Below, in pieces: positions 17,894 through 25,941 of a stretch of DNA of 64,000 bases; positions within the stretch are counted from its first letter, which is position 1; every line of letters begins with the position of its first letter. The stretch comes from Paraburkholderia ultramafica (lineage in GTDB: Bacteria; Pseudomonadota; Gammaproteobacteria; Burkholderiales; Burkholderiaceae). The translations under genes and the position numbers were made by a program. Location of the stretch: NCBI RefSeq assembly GCF_902859915.1, contig NZ_CADIKK010000015.1:1-64000 (forward strand), read 5' to 3'. The notes under the pieces were generated by a model. It saw nothing but the letters and a program-made list of their open reading frames with translations. It had not been told where the DNA came from and did not search any database.

Positions 17894-18226
17894 TTACGGG
17901 GCGCAGGTTTTGCCGGCCGTTTCGATCCACAGATTGTTGACATGGCGCTTGCCCGCATAGAAACGGTAAGTCGTCGCGCCATTGTCGCTGCGCACCTTGA
18001 CGATATTCGAATCGCCGAAATCGAGCATCTGACCCTGCGGGATCGCCGTGGATTTGAACGCGACATTGTTGCGGTTGGCCACTTGCGTCAGGCAGGCGAC
18101 CACGTCGTCGACGGAGCGCTGGGTGGTGGTGTCCGTGACGGGCTCGCCGGCATCCGGATTCTTCTGGAAGTACGCGCAAGCGCTGAGAAGCAGGGGAACT
18201 GACAGGACTACGGCAAACTTCTTCAT
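17894..18226 (-). CDS. small putative lipoprotein
   Basis: A 110-residue protein with a lipoprotein signal (MKKFAVVLSVPLLLSAC; lipobox LSAC, acylated Cys17). The mature part contains VDDVVACLTQVANRNN and a C-terminal pair of conserved-looking Cys residues (ACLTQ and KTCAP) that may form a disulphide. It is expected in the outer or inner membrane facing the periplasm; function unknown. ACAGGAGA precedes the ATG. Directly upstream sits a copy of the 46-bp palindromic repeat, ending just before this ribosome binding site. Confidence 0.7.
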   Translation of the reverse strand: MKKFAVVLSVPLLLSACAYFQKNPDAGEPVTDTTTQRSVDDVVACLTQVANRNNVAFKSTAIPQGQMLDFGDSNIVKVRSDNGATTYRFYAGKRHVNNLWIETAGKTCAP

Positions 18227-18538
18227 ATCTCTCCTGTGTCGATCGGAGTTAGCGCTTTAGCTGTCGGCCGGAGTTAGTGCTTCAGCACTTACTCCGGGCC
18301 CATGCAAAGCACTTACTCCGATCCCATGCAAGTTGGTTGCAGACGTTTCATTCGGCTGACGGATGGATGCGATGCCCGCACATGGCGCAGCCGCGCGGCA
18401 TGGGCCGCAAATCAGGCGCCATTATATCGGGGCGGCGCGGCTGCCCGAGCCGAGCGCGCATGGGGCGTGCCTGAGCTGCTCGATTCGCCCGAACCGTCCG
18501 AACCGTCCGCGGTTCACCAGCCTTACCGCCCCCGCCGC
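18227..18538. other. intergenic region holding repeat copy A
   Basis: 312 bp between the start of the lipoprotein gene and the end of the quiC-like gene. The first 100 bp are the palindromic repeat block. The rest (18330-18538) shows no gene, only GC-rich sequence with short iterations such as CCGAACCGT near 18487-18505. Confidence 0.5.
18243..18328 (-). repeat. 46-bp palindromic repeat, copy A (one full, two partial units)
   Basis: The core at 18270-18296 is an imperfect palindrome beginning GGAGTTAGTGCTTCAGCACT. Flanking half-units carry CCCATGCA and TCGGCCG/TCGATC linkers. Read on the minus strand, the whole block is almost identical for about 95 bp to 43449-43546, and both end in a Shine-Dalgarno sequence (ACAGGAG) and a start codon. 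No reading frame is carried. Confidence 0.85.
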
Positions 18539-20422
18539 CTACTTACGCCGCTGCGCCTGCGCGGCAAGCCGCACCGCCGCATTAGCCGCGCCATAGCCAT
18601 CGTAGCCGCCGCGCCGCTCGACGATCTCCAGGAAAAAGCGCTGATCCAGTTGTTCCGTGTAAGCGTGGAAAAACTCGCCGCCGCGCTCGTCGCGGTCGTA
18701 CAGGATATGGTTGGCGCGCATCGCCTCCAGCATGTCGTCCGGCAACGCGTAACGCGCGGCGAGATCGTCGTAGTAATTGCGCGGGATGCGCAACACCGGC
18801 AAGCCGTCGGCGACGAATTCGGGAATCGCGCTGAAGATGTCGCCGGTGCTGAACGCAACGTGGTTCAGGCCGGAGCCGTGATACGTGTGCAGCGCCTCGG
18901 CCACCGCCGTGTGGTGATCCACTGACGCGTTCAGTGCGATCCGCACCGACCCGTCATGGCTGCGCAGCGCGCGGCTGCGCACCAGCCCGTACGGGTCCGG
19001 CACCAGCACTCCCGGCTCGGCCTGAAAGCCGAACGCGGTGCGCAGAAACAGCACCCACGTATCCAGCGAATTCGCCGGCACCGACAGACAGACGTGGTCG
19101 ATGCGGCTGAGCGGCCCCACTTCGGTCGGACCGTTGACGTCGGTGAGGACGAAATCGGCTTCGAACAGCGTGGGCTGATCCGGGGTTTCGTCGACGAAAT
19201 AGTTCAGGCTGCCGTCGGGCGCCTGCACGGCGGGCAGCACCCGCTCGTTCGGGCCGATCTGGCCGGAGAACGGCGCGTAGCCGAAGCCTGCCGCGCGTTC
19301 GAACGCCTGGTTGGCGTCGTCCACACGAAACGCCGACGCGCACAGCGACAAGCCATGCTGCTGGAAGAACGCGTTGGCGAACGAATCCGGCTCGGCGTTC
19401 AGCACGATCGACGCCGCGCCGTGCTGATACAGCGTCACGTCTTTCGACCGATGCTGGCCGGCCTGACGAAAGCGCAGCTTGCCGAGCCAGTCGGCGAGCT
19501 GCGCACGCGTGGTGTGGTCCACCGCGAATTCGAGGAACTGATAGCCGACGTGCGCGGGCGCCGCGGGCGAGCGGTACAGGTCGCCTGGCGGTTGCTGCGC
19601 GGCGTCGAGCAGCGCGCGGGTCTGCTCCTCGAGGAACAGCAGCGAGCGGTGGCCGTCCGCGGCCGTGATCGTGGTGGGGGCGGCGCGAAAGCCGTCGTTG
19701 AAAATCTCCAGCGAGAGCGGGCCCTTGTAGCCCGTTTTCACGACTTGCGCGGTGAAGTTCGCCAGGTCGAAATCGCCCTGACCGGGGAAGCAGCGGTAGT
19801 GGCGGCTCCATTCGAGCACGGCCATCGCGAGCTTCGGCGCATCGGCGATCTGCACGAACGCGATGCGCTCGCCCGGAATGTCGGCGATCGCGTCCACCGT
19901 ATCGTTCAGCGACAGCGTATGAAAACTGTCGAGCACGAGCCCCAGGTTCGGATGGTTCACCGCGTCGACGAGCTTCCATGCGTGACGGTAAGTCTTGACG
20001 TGCTTGCCCCACGCGAGCGCCTCGTAGCCGACGATCACGCCGGCGGCCTCGGCCGCGCGGGCCAGCGCGCCTAGCTGATCGATCATCAGCGAGTCGTCGC
20101 CGATGGTGTCCGGCGACACGTTGCTGCACACCAGAATGCGGTCCGTGCCGAGTTCGTGCATCACGTCGAACTTGCGCTTTGCGCGGTCGAGGTTGCGTTC
20201 GAGGCGCTCCGGGCTCACGCCGTCGAAATCGCGGAATGGCTGAAACAGCATGATCTTCAGCCCGAGATCCTCGGCAATGCGTCGCGCGTCGGCGGGAGAG
20301 CCGTCGAAATACAGCAGGTCGTTTTCGAAGATCTCGACGCCTTCGAATCCCGCTGCCCGGATCGCGGTCAACTTCTCGACGAGGGTTCCGCTAATCGACA
20401 CGGTGGCAATCGAACGTTGCAT
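18539..20422 (-). CDS. quiC: 3-dehydroshikimate dehydratase fused to HPPD-like domain
   Basis: A 627-residue two-domain protein. Residues 1-285 form a xylose-isomerase-like TIM barrel, with metal-ligand segments VGYEALAWG, LVLDSFHTL and LSLEIFND. Residues 290-627 form a vicinal-oxygen-chelate (4-hydroxyphenylpyruvate dioxygenase-like) domain with IDHVCLSVP, LNHVAFSTGDI and a late FFLEIVERRGG that could supply the His-His-Glu metal site. Pseudomonas QuiC1-type proteins with this architecture dehydrate 3-dehydroshikimate to protocatechuate. Position beside AroQ, an AroE/QuiB relative and an MFS carrier fits. ATG 20422 has GCAGGAG 7 bases upstream. Confidence 0.88.
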   Translation of the reverse strand: MQRSIATVSISGTLVEKLTAIRAAGFEGVEIFENDLLYFDGSPADARRIAEDLGLKIMLFQPFRDFDGVSPERLERNLDRAKRKFDVMHELGTDRILVCSNVSPDTIGDDSLMIDQLGALARAAEAAGVIVGYEALAWGKHVKTYRHAWKLVDAVNHPNLGLVLDSFHTLSLNDTVDAIADIPGERIAFVQIADAPKLAMAVLEWSRHYRCFPGQGDFDLANFTAQVVKTGYKGPLSLEIFNDGFRAAPTTITAADGHRSLLFLEEQTRALLDAAQQPPGDLYRSPAAPAHVGYQFLEFAVDHTTRAQLADWLGKLRFRQAGQHRSKDVTLYQHGAASIVLNAEPDSFANAFFQQHGLSLCASAFRVDDANQAFERAAGFGYAPFSGQIGPNERVLPAVQAPDGSLNYFVDETPDQPTLFEADFVLTDVNGPTEVGPLSRIDHVCLSVPANSLDTWVLFLRTAFGFQAEPGVLVPDPYGLVRSRALRSHDGSVRIALNASVDHHTAVAEALHTYHGSGLNHVAFSTGDIFSAIPEFVADGLPVLRIPRNYYDDLAARYALPDDMLEAMRANHILYDRDERGGEFFHAYTEQLDQRFFLEIVERRGGYDGYGAANAAVRLAAQAQRRK

Positions 20423-20741
20423 GAACGGCTCCTGCAAAAACAATCAAAGCGGCAGTTGAAGAACGCGCGCAGCGGCCAGCAGGCCGGGTTCGCATGCGTT
20501 GCCGCTGGGCATGCTGCAATGCGCAATACGGGCTAGTCAGTTACCTCCATGAGCAAGCCATAGGCCAGAATTGCCCGCATTAAAGGAAGTTTCGACAGTT
20601 TATGCAAACTAACTAGATGGTACAAATTCGTACAAACCCCGAATGACGGCGACCGCCAATGCGCGCACACTTTGCTACACGTTGTAGAGCCGCCGCGGGT
20701 GCCGTGGTCGCTTTGCGCCGCACTTTGCAGGAGTCATCGTT
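20423..20741. other. divergent control region, quiC / aroQ
   Basis: 319 bp between the divergent quiC-like and aroQ genes. It holds the near-palindrome GTACAAATTCGTAC at 20620-20633, flanked by an AAACTAACTAG segment, the most AT-rich part of the region and a plausible operator for the TetR regulator encoded at the end of the cluster. No coding gene is supported. Confidence 0.5.
20620..20633. promoter_or_regulatory. candidate operator near-palindrome
   Basis: GTACAAATTCGTAC has GTAC arms and an AT-rich centre and sits about 110 bp before aroQ in a divergent promoter region. A TetR-family regulator is encoded in the same cluster. Assignment to that regulator is a guess. Confidence 0.3.
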
Positions 20742-21197
20742 ATGAGTTTTGCCTCGGTACTGGTCCTCAATGGACCAAACCTCAATCTGCTCGGCACACG
20801 CGAGCCGGCCATCTACGGCTCGGAAACGCTCGACGACGTCGCGAAACTCTGCCGCGACGCGGGCGAGCGCCTCGGCCTGTCGGTCGACTTTTGCCAATCG
20901 AACGCCGAGCATCAACTGATCGACTGGCTGCATGCGGCGCGCACCAAGGTCGACGGCATCGTGATCAATCCGGCGGCTTACACGCACACCTCGGTGGCGA
21001 TCGCCGACGCGCTCTCCGCGATCGGGAAGCCCGTCGTCGAGGTGCACATCTCGAACGTGCATCGCCGCGAAGCGTTCCGGCATCACTCGTACGTGTCGGC
21101 GGTGGCGGACGCGATCATCGTTGGTTGCGGCACACAGGGCTATGTGTTCGCTCTCGAGCGGATGGCGACCATTCTTAAGAATAGGGCGGCGAAATGA
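20742..21197 (+). CDS. aroQ: type II 3-dehydroquinate dehydratase
   Basis: A 151-residue type II dehydroquinase converting 3-dehydroquinate to 3-dehydroshikimate. Diagnostic segments: VLVLNGPNLNLLGTREPAIYG (residues 6-26, with the catalytic Tyr), QSNAEHQLIDWLH (52-64), INPAAYTHTSVAI (75-87) and EVHISNVHRREAFRHHSY (100-117). GCAGGAG precedes ATG 20742. Located with the quinate/shikimate genes and overlapping the next gene by four bases, it is likely the catabolic paralogue and not the biosynthetic one. Confidence 0.93.
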   Translation: MSFASVLVLNGPNLNLLGTREPAIYGSETLDDVAKLCRDAGERLGLSVDFCQSNAEHQLIDWLHAARTKVDGIVINPAAYTHTSVAIADALSAIGKPVVEVHISNVHRREAFRHHSYVSAVADAIIVGCGTQGYVFALERMATILKNRAAK

Positions 21198-22150
21198 ACG
21201 TACAAGCGAACGTACAAGCGAACGTACAAGCGAACGTACAAGCAGGCACACGAGCGAACGTACCGGCGAACGCGCTGGTCAGCTCACAGGCAACACCCTA
21301 TTCGTATCTGGTCGGCCTGATCGGCTCGGGCATCGGCGGCTCGCTGACTCCGGCGATGCACGAAGAAGAGGGCAGCAAACTCGGGCTCCACTACGTGTAC
21401 CGCCGCATCGATATCGAGGCATTGAAGCTCGATGTCGCCGCGCTGCCCGATCTGCTGCTTGCCGCCGAGCGCATGGGCTTCAACGGTCTGAACATCACCT
21501 ACCCGTGCAAGCAGGCGGTGATTCCGCTGCTCGACGAACTGTCCGACGACGCGCGCGCGCTCGGCGCGGTCAATACGGTGCTGTTCAAGGACGGCAAACG
21601 CATCGGTCATAACACCGACTGGTCCGGTTTCGCGCGCGCGTTCCAGCGCGGCTTGCCGGATGTGTCGCTGGAACGCGTCGTGCAACTCGGCGCAGGCGGC
21701 GCGGGCGCGGCGGTCGCGCATGCGGCGCTGAACATGGGCGCGCAATCGCTCACGCTGTTCGACGTGGACGCCGCGCGCGCCGCGTCGCTCGCCGACGAAT
21801 TGCAGAAGCGCTTCCCGTCCAGCACGGTGAGCGCCGGCACGTCGCTTGCGGAGTCGCTCGCCGCCGCCAATGGCCTGATTCACGCCACGCCCACCGGCAT
21901 GGCGAAATTGCCCGGCCTGCCGTTGCCGGTCGAATTGCTGCACCGCGATCTGTGGGTTGCGGACATCGTTTATTTCCCGATCCGCACCGCGCTGTTGCAG
22001 GCGGCCGAAGCGCTCGGCTGCCGCACGCTGAGTGGCGGCGGCATGGCGGTCTATCAGGCGGTCGATGCGATGCGTATCTTCACGGGGCTCGAACCGGACG
22101 CCGAACGCGTCTACAGCCACTTTCAGTCGTTGTTGCAACGCCCCGCATGA
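21194..22150 (+). CDS. aroE: shikimate/quinate dehydrogenase, AroE family
   Basis: A 318-residue AroE-family NAD(P)-dependent dehydrogenase. Substrate residues are in SLTPAMHEEEG near 48-58, the catalytic Lys in NITYPCKQ near 98-105, and Asp in GHNTDWSGF near 137-145. The nucleotide fold is QLGAGGAGAAVAHAAL. The SLTP form, where biosynthetic AroE has SLSP, and the cluster context favour a catabolic quinate/shikimate dehydrogenase. The ATG overlaps the aroQ stop. The first 35 residues are an extra lead containing four NVQA repeats encoded by a perfect 12-bp tandem repeat; the catalytic domain starts near SYLVGLIGSG. Confidence 0.88.
   Translation: MNVQANVQANVQANVQAGTRANVPANALVSSQATPYSYLVGLIGSGIGGSLTPAMHEEEGSKLGLHYVYRRIDIEALKLDVAALPDLLLAAERMGFNGLNITYPCKQAVIPLLDELSDDARALGAVNTVLFKDGKRIGHNTDWSGFARAFQRGLPDVSLERVVQLGAGGAGAAVAHAALNMGAQSLTLFDVDAARAASLADELQKRFPSSTVSAGTSLAESLAAANGLIHATPTGMAKLPGLPLPVELLHRDLWVADIVYFPIRTALLQAAEALGCRTLSGGGMAVYQAVDAMRIFTGLEPDAERVYSHFQSLLQRPA
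21196..21243 (+). repeat. four perfect 12-bp tandem repeats in aroE 5' end
   Basis: GAACGTACAAGC occurs four times without mismatch from 21196 to 21243, giving (NVQA)4 in frame. Two degenerate copies follow (GAGCGAACGTACCGG and GCGAACGCG). The unit is a multiple of three, so copy-number change alters length but not frame. Confidence 0.95.
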
Positions 22151-22219
22151 ACTCCCCTTGGGGACGCTAACCGGCTGCGTATGACCGGTACACAACCAGA
22201 TCGAGGAGACTAGCCCGAC

Positions 22220-23590
22220 ATGCCGCAACCGATTCAATCCAGTCCCGCCGACGTGCCACTTCAGAAGGGCGCCACGGTGAGCACCCGACGCCGTTCGAAA
22301 GCCCGCTTTCAGATTCTCGCGCTGCTCGCCGTCGGCACGATGATCAATTATCTCGACCGCACGGTGCTCGGCATCGCGGCGCCGCAATTGACGAAGGAAC
22401 TCGGCATCAACGCCGCCTTGATGGGGCTGCTGTTCTCCGTATTTTCATGGAGCTATGTGGCCGCGCAAATTCCGGGCGGCCTGTTTCTCGACCGCTTCGG
22501 CAGCAAGCTCACCTACTTCCTGTCGATGACGTTCTGGTCCCTGTGCACGCTCGCGCAAGGGCTGGTGCACGGCATCGGCGGGCTGTTCGCGTTCCGCCTC
22601 GGCCTCGGCGTGTCGGAGGCGCCATGCTTTCCGACCAACAGCCGCGTGGTGGCCACCTGGTTCCCGCAGAGCGAACGCGCGATGGCGACCGGCACGTACA
22701 CGGTCGGCGAATACATCGGCCTCGCGTTTTTCAGCCCGTTCCTGTTCATGCTGATGGGCGCGTTCGGCTGGCGGTCGCTGTTCTACGTGGTGGGCGGCGT
22801 CGGCATTGGGTTCGGCTTGATCTGGTGGATGTTCTATCGTGAGCCGCGCGATCATCCGTCGGCGAATCAGGAGGAGCTGGACTATATCGAAGCCGGCGGC
22901 GGCCTCACGCACCGCAAGCAAGGCGCTGATGCGGCGGGCGCTGCGGCCGCTGCCGCGAAGAGCGGCTTCGAATGGCGCACCATTGGACGCCTGCTCAAGC
23001 ATCGTCAACTGACGGGCATCTGTCTCGGCCAGTTCGCGGGCAATTCGACGCTGGTGTTCTTCCTCACCTGGTTCCCCACGTATCTCGCCACCGAACGCCA
23101 CATGGCGTGGCTGAAGATCGGCTTCTTCGCGATCATGCCGTTCATTGCGGCGTCGATCGGCGTGATGTTCGGCGGCGTCTTCTCCGACTGGCTGCTGCGC
23201 CGCGGCAAGTCGCCGAACGTGGCGCGCAAGCTGCCGATCATCGCCGGCCTGCTGCTCGCGTCGACCATCATTCTCGCCAACTACGTCGAGAGCAACATGG
23301 TGGTGATCGCGATTCTGTCGGTGGCGTTCTTCGCGCAGGGCATGGCCGCGTTGGGCTGGACGCTGGTGTCGGATATCGCGCCCGACGGGCTGCTCGGCGT
23401 GACTGGCGGCATCTTCAACTTCGCCGCGAACCTGGCCGGCATCGTGACGCCGCTGGTGGTGGGTTTCATCGTCGCGGCAACCGGCTCGTTTGTCGGCGCG
23501 CTGGTGTTCATCGGCGCGGTCGCACTGATCGGCGCGCTGTCGTACATCTTTATCGTCGGCGATATCAAGCGGATCGTGCTGGTGGATTGA
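22220..23590 (+). CDS. MFS transporter, anion:cation symporter type
   Basis: A 456-residue MFS protein with 12 predicted segments. MINYLDRTVLGIAAPQLTKELG near residues 34-55 and FLDRFGSKL near 93 are typical of the ACS (2.A.1.14) group, which moves organic acids such as glucarate, galactonate and phthalate. Its place after aroQ-aroE and beside quiC suggests quinate, shikimate or dehydroshikimate uptake. GAGGAGA precedes ATG 22220. A long loop near 235-250 is Ala-rich. A strong terminator follows. Confidence 0.85.
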   Translation: MPQPIQSSPADVPLQKGATVSTRRRSKARFQILALLAVGTMINYLDRTVLGIAAPQLTKELGINAALMGLLFSVFSWSYVAAQIPGGLFLDRFGSKLTYFLSMTFWSLCTLAQGLVHGIGGLFAFRLGLGVSEAPCFPTNSRVVATWFPQSERAMATGTYTVGEYIGLAFFSPFLFMLMGAFGWRSLFYVVGGVGIGFGLIWWMFYREPRDHPSANQEELDYIEAGGGLTHRKQGADAAGAAAAAAKSGFEWRTIGRLLKHRQLTGICLGQFAGNSTLVFFLTWFPTYLATERHMAWLKIGFFAIMPFIAASIGVMFGGVFSDWLLRRGKSPNVARKLPIIAGLLLASTIILANYVESNMVVIAILSVAFFAQGMAALGWTLVSDIAPDGLLGVTGGIFNFAANLAGIVTPLVVGFIVAATGSFVGALVFIGAVALIGALSYIFIVGDIKRIVLVD

Positions 23591-23606
23591 ACGGTCCGGT
23601 TCGACC

Positions 23607-23644
23607 AAAAAAACGGGACGTGGCGAAAGCCATGTCCCGTTTTT
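23607..23644. terminator. bidirectional rho-independent terminator
   Basis: An 11-bp stem (CGGGACGTGGC paired with GCCATGTCCCG, one mismatch) with a GAAA tetraloop, flanked by a run of seven A on the left and five T on the right. It lies between the convergent MFS and TetR genes and can serve both. Confidence 0.9.
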
Positions 23645-23675
23645 CATTGCAGGCCTGCATGAGCAAAGACCGGCT

Positions 23676-24386
23676 TCAATCGTCCTTGCGCACGAAACGC
23701 AGGACCGCATCGACGATCATTGCGCGATGCCGCGCACGCAAGCGCGGATGCGACGGGTCGCGGCCGAACGCGGTGCCGAACGTATGGCGATTGCCGACGC
23801 GGTGAAAGCACAGCGAGCTGATCAGCAAATGCAGATCGATCGGGTCGATGTCGCTGCGGAACTGTCCTGCCGCGATACCGCGCGCGAGCAGATCTTCGAT
23901 GGTGTGAATGACGGTGACATTGCGGCCCTTGAACGTCTTCACCTGCTCGACGTACTTCGCGCCGTGAATATTTTCGATCGTCACGAGGCGCACGAAGTCG
24001 CGCTGGCGGTCGTGATAGTCGAACGTAAACTCGACCAGCGCGCGCATGCCCTCGACGGGGTCGAGTTCGCTGACGTGCAGATCCTGTTCGAGCGCGCGAA
24101 TGTCGCCATACACCTTTTCCAGCACCGCCTGGTACAACCCTTCCTTGCTGCCGAAGTAGTAGTACAGCATGCGCTTGGTGGTGTTCGTGCGCTCGGCGAT
24201 CGCGTCGACGCGTGCGCCCGTCAGTCCCATCGCGGAGAACTCCTGAGTCGCGACTTCGAGGATGTTGCGCTTCGTCTGTTCGGGATCGTACTTGCGCCGG
24301 GCGTCGCCACGGCGGGCGTCGGAACGCGGAGTGTCGGACGGGATGCCGTTGGTATCAGGCTCGGCGGCCTTGCTTCCCTTTTTCAT
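23676..24386 (-). CDS. TetR-family transcriptional regulator
   Basis: A 236-residue repressor-type protein. The HTH lies at residues 38-85 (TKRNILEVATQEFSAMGLTGARVDAIAERTNTTKRMLYYYFGSKEGLY), a textbook TetR N-terminus, preceded by a polar 35-residue lead. The C-terminal ligand domain contains FVRLVTIENIHGAKYVEQ. It converges with the quinate/shikimate operon and is the only regulator in that cluster, so it probably controls it. It could instead regulate the downstream FAD oxidoreductase, which lies 95 bp upstream of nothing else. Confidence 0.85.
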   Translation of the reverse strand: MKKGSKAAEPDTNGIPSDTPRSDARRGDARRKYDPEQTKRNILEVATQEFSAMGLTGARVDAIAERTNTTKRMLYYYFGSKEGLYQAVLEKVYGDIRALEQDLHVSELDPVEGMRALVEFTFDYHDRQRDFVRLVTIENIHGAKYVEQVKTFKGRNVTVIHTIEDLLARGIAAGQFRSDIDPIDLHLLISSLCFHRVGNRHTFGTAFGRDPSHPRLRARHRAMIVDAVLRFVRKDD

Positions 24387-24480
24387 TGTGTATTCGAGCG
24401 GCAGTGACGGCGCATTCTAGCATGGCGAAACTGGCCTCTGGCGCGGGTCTCAGGCATAAGTGGCGGCGTATTGCGATGCG

Positions 24481-25770
24481 TCAGCCGAGGGAGCGCGCAG
24501 GCCGGCGACGCGCGGCGAGCGCGTCGCGCGTCTGCATCGCGGTATAGGTCAGTTGCGCGGCCGCGAGACCGAGCGTGCCGAAGACAGGCGTCAGCCCGAA
24601 AGCCGCGAACGCGTCGGGCACCGGACGCTCGCCGGCAATGGCGGCCGCCAGCAGTTCGCCGGACACGGTGGTCGGCGCCATGCCGTGTCCGCCGAAGCCG
24701 ACCGCGTACCAGACGCCGTCCGCGCTGCGGCCGATTTGCGGCATCTTGTGCCGCGCGTAGCTCATCAGGCCGCCCCACGCGTGCTCGATGCGCACGTCGT
24801 GCAATTGCGGATAGACCTTCACCAGATCGCGCCGCAACAGCCGGGCGATTGCTGCGGGCGCGCGGTCGCGCACCGAGACGCGGCCGCCCCACAGGATGCG
24901 CGTGTCGGGCAACGGCCGGTAGTAGTCGAACGCGAAGCGGGTGTCGTAGACGGCGGCGCGCGTGTCGAGCGCGTCTTTGAGACGCGCGCCGAGCGGTTCG
25001 GTCGCCATCACGTAGGTGGCGATCGGCAGCACCGCGCGCTCGACCCGCGCGTACACGTTGCGCGCGTAGCCGCCGCCTGCCATCACGACGTGGCGCGCTT
25101 CGAGCGCGCCTTGCGGCGTGTGCACGACGAAGCCGGCGCCTTCGCGCTGCAAGCGCACGACCGGCGAGCGCTCGTGGATCGTCACGCCCGCGTGAGCCGC
25201 GGTGCCGGCGACGCCGAGCACGTACTTGAGCGGATGAAAGTGGAACGCGTTGCGTTCGAACAGGCCGCCGTGATAGCGGCGGGTCTTCAGTTGCGAAGCA
25301 AGCTGCGCGGCCGGCACGGGTTCCCACTCGACGCCGAACGAATCGCGCATCAGCCGCCGCTGCGCGTCGAGCCGGGCCGGTTCGTCGAACCAGTTCGCGA
25401 GGATCACGCCGGCGTCGGTCGCGTCGCAGTCGATGTGGTAGCGCGCGATGCGCTGGCGCATCAGATCGACGGCGTCTGTGGTCAGCGTATAGAGTTCGCG
25501 AGCGCGCGCGGGGCCGAGGGTTTTCAGCAAGTCGGCGCAATCGAGGCTGTAGCCGCCGAACACGAAGCCGCCGTTGCGGCCCGACGCGCCGAAGCCCACC
25601 TGCTGCGCTTCGAGCACGACGACGTCGTCGACGCCGCGCTCGGCGAGTCCCAACGCGGTCGACAATCCGGCGAGCCCGCCGCCGATGATGCAGACATGGG
25701 CGCTGCGTCGGCCGGCCAGCGGCGCATAGGCGGACGAGCGGGTGACAGTGGCTTCGTAATAGCTTTGCAT
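24481..25770 (-). CDS. FAD-dependent amine oxidoreductase, PuuB/OrdL-like (DAO family)
   Basis: A 429-residue DAO-fold flavoprotein. FAD site HVCIIGGGLAGLSTALGLAERG at 25-46; GFGASGRNGGFVFGG near 79-93, the motif of gamma-glutamylputrescine oxidase relatives; WYAVGFGGHGMAPTTVSGELLA near 370-391. The family oxidises secondary amines or amino acids with release of peroxide. No puu pathway neighbours are present, so the substrate is open. The gene stands alone, 94 bp before the TetR gene on the same strand. Confidence 0.8.
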   Translation of the reverse strand: MQSYYEATVTRSSAYAPLAGRRSAHVCIIGGGLAGLSTALGLAERGVDDVVVLEAQQVGFGASGRNGGFVFGGYSLDCADLLKTLGPARARELYTLTTDAVDLMRQRIARYHIDCDATDAGVILANWFDEPARLDAQRRLMRDSFGVEWEPVPAAQLASQLKTRRYHGGLFERNAFHFHPLKYVLGVAGTAAHAGVTIHERSPVVRLQREGAGFVVHTPQGALEARHVVMAGGGYARNVYARVERAVLPIATYVMATEPLGARLKDALDTRAAVYDTRFAFDYYRPLPDTRILWGGRVSVRDRAPAAIARLLRRDLVKVYPQLHDVRIEHAWGGLMSYARHKMPQIGRSADGVWYAVGFGGHGMAPTTVSGELLAAAIAGERPVPDAFAAFGLTPVFGTLGLAAAQLTYTAMQTRDALAARRRPARSLG

Positions 25771-25884
25771 GCGGCTAGGGTAGCGGCAATCGGGCGCTCG
25801 CGTCCAGTTGCGTTGCGATGGCGGGGTTGAAAAGGCTAGTGAAGCGCCGCTGCAGTACCCATGAAGCGATGCGCTAACAAAAGG

Positions 25885-25921
25885 AAAAGGCCGGCATTCG
25901 CCGCAGCGAACGCCGGCCTGG
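25885..25921 (-). terminator. rho-independent terminator after anti-sigma gene
   Basis: A 13-bp stem (GGCCGGCATTCGC with GCGAACGCCGGCC, one mismatch) and a CGCA loop. On the minus strand it is followed by TTTTCCTTTTG. It begins about 20 bp after the anti-sigma stop codon. Confidence 0.8.
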
Positions 25922-25941
25922 CAGACGGCGGATGACCCGGC

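Noticed and set aside
24460..25830. Long plus-strand frame opposite the FAD oxidoreductase
   Set aside because: Arg/Ala/His-rich shadow with no recognisable domain; the minus-strand protein has complete FAD motifs.
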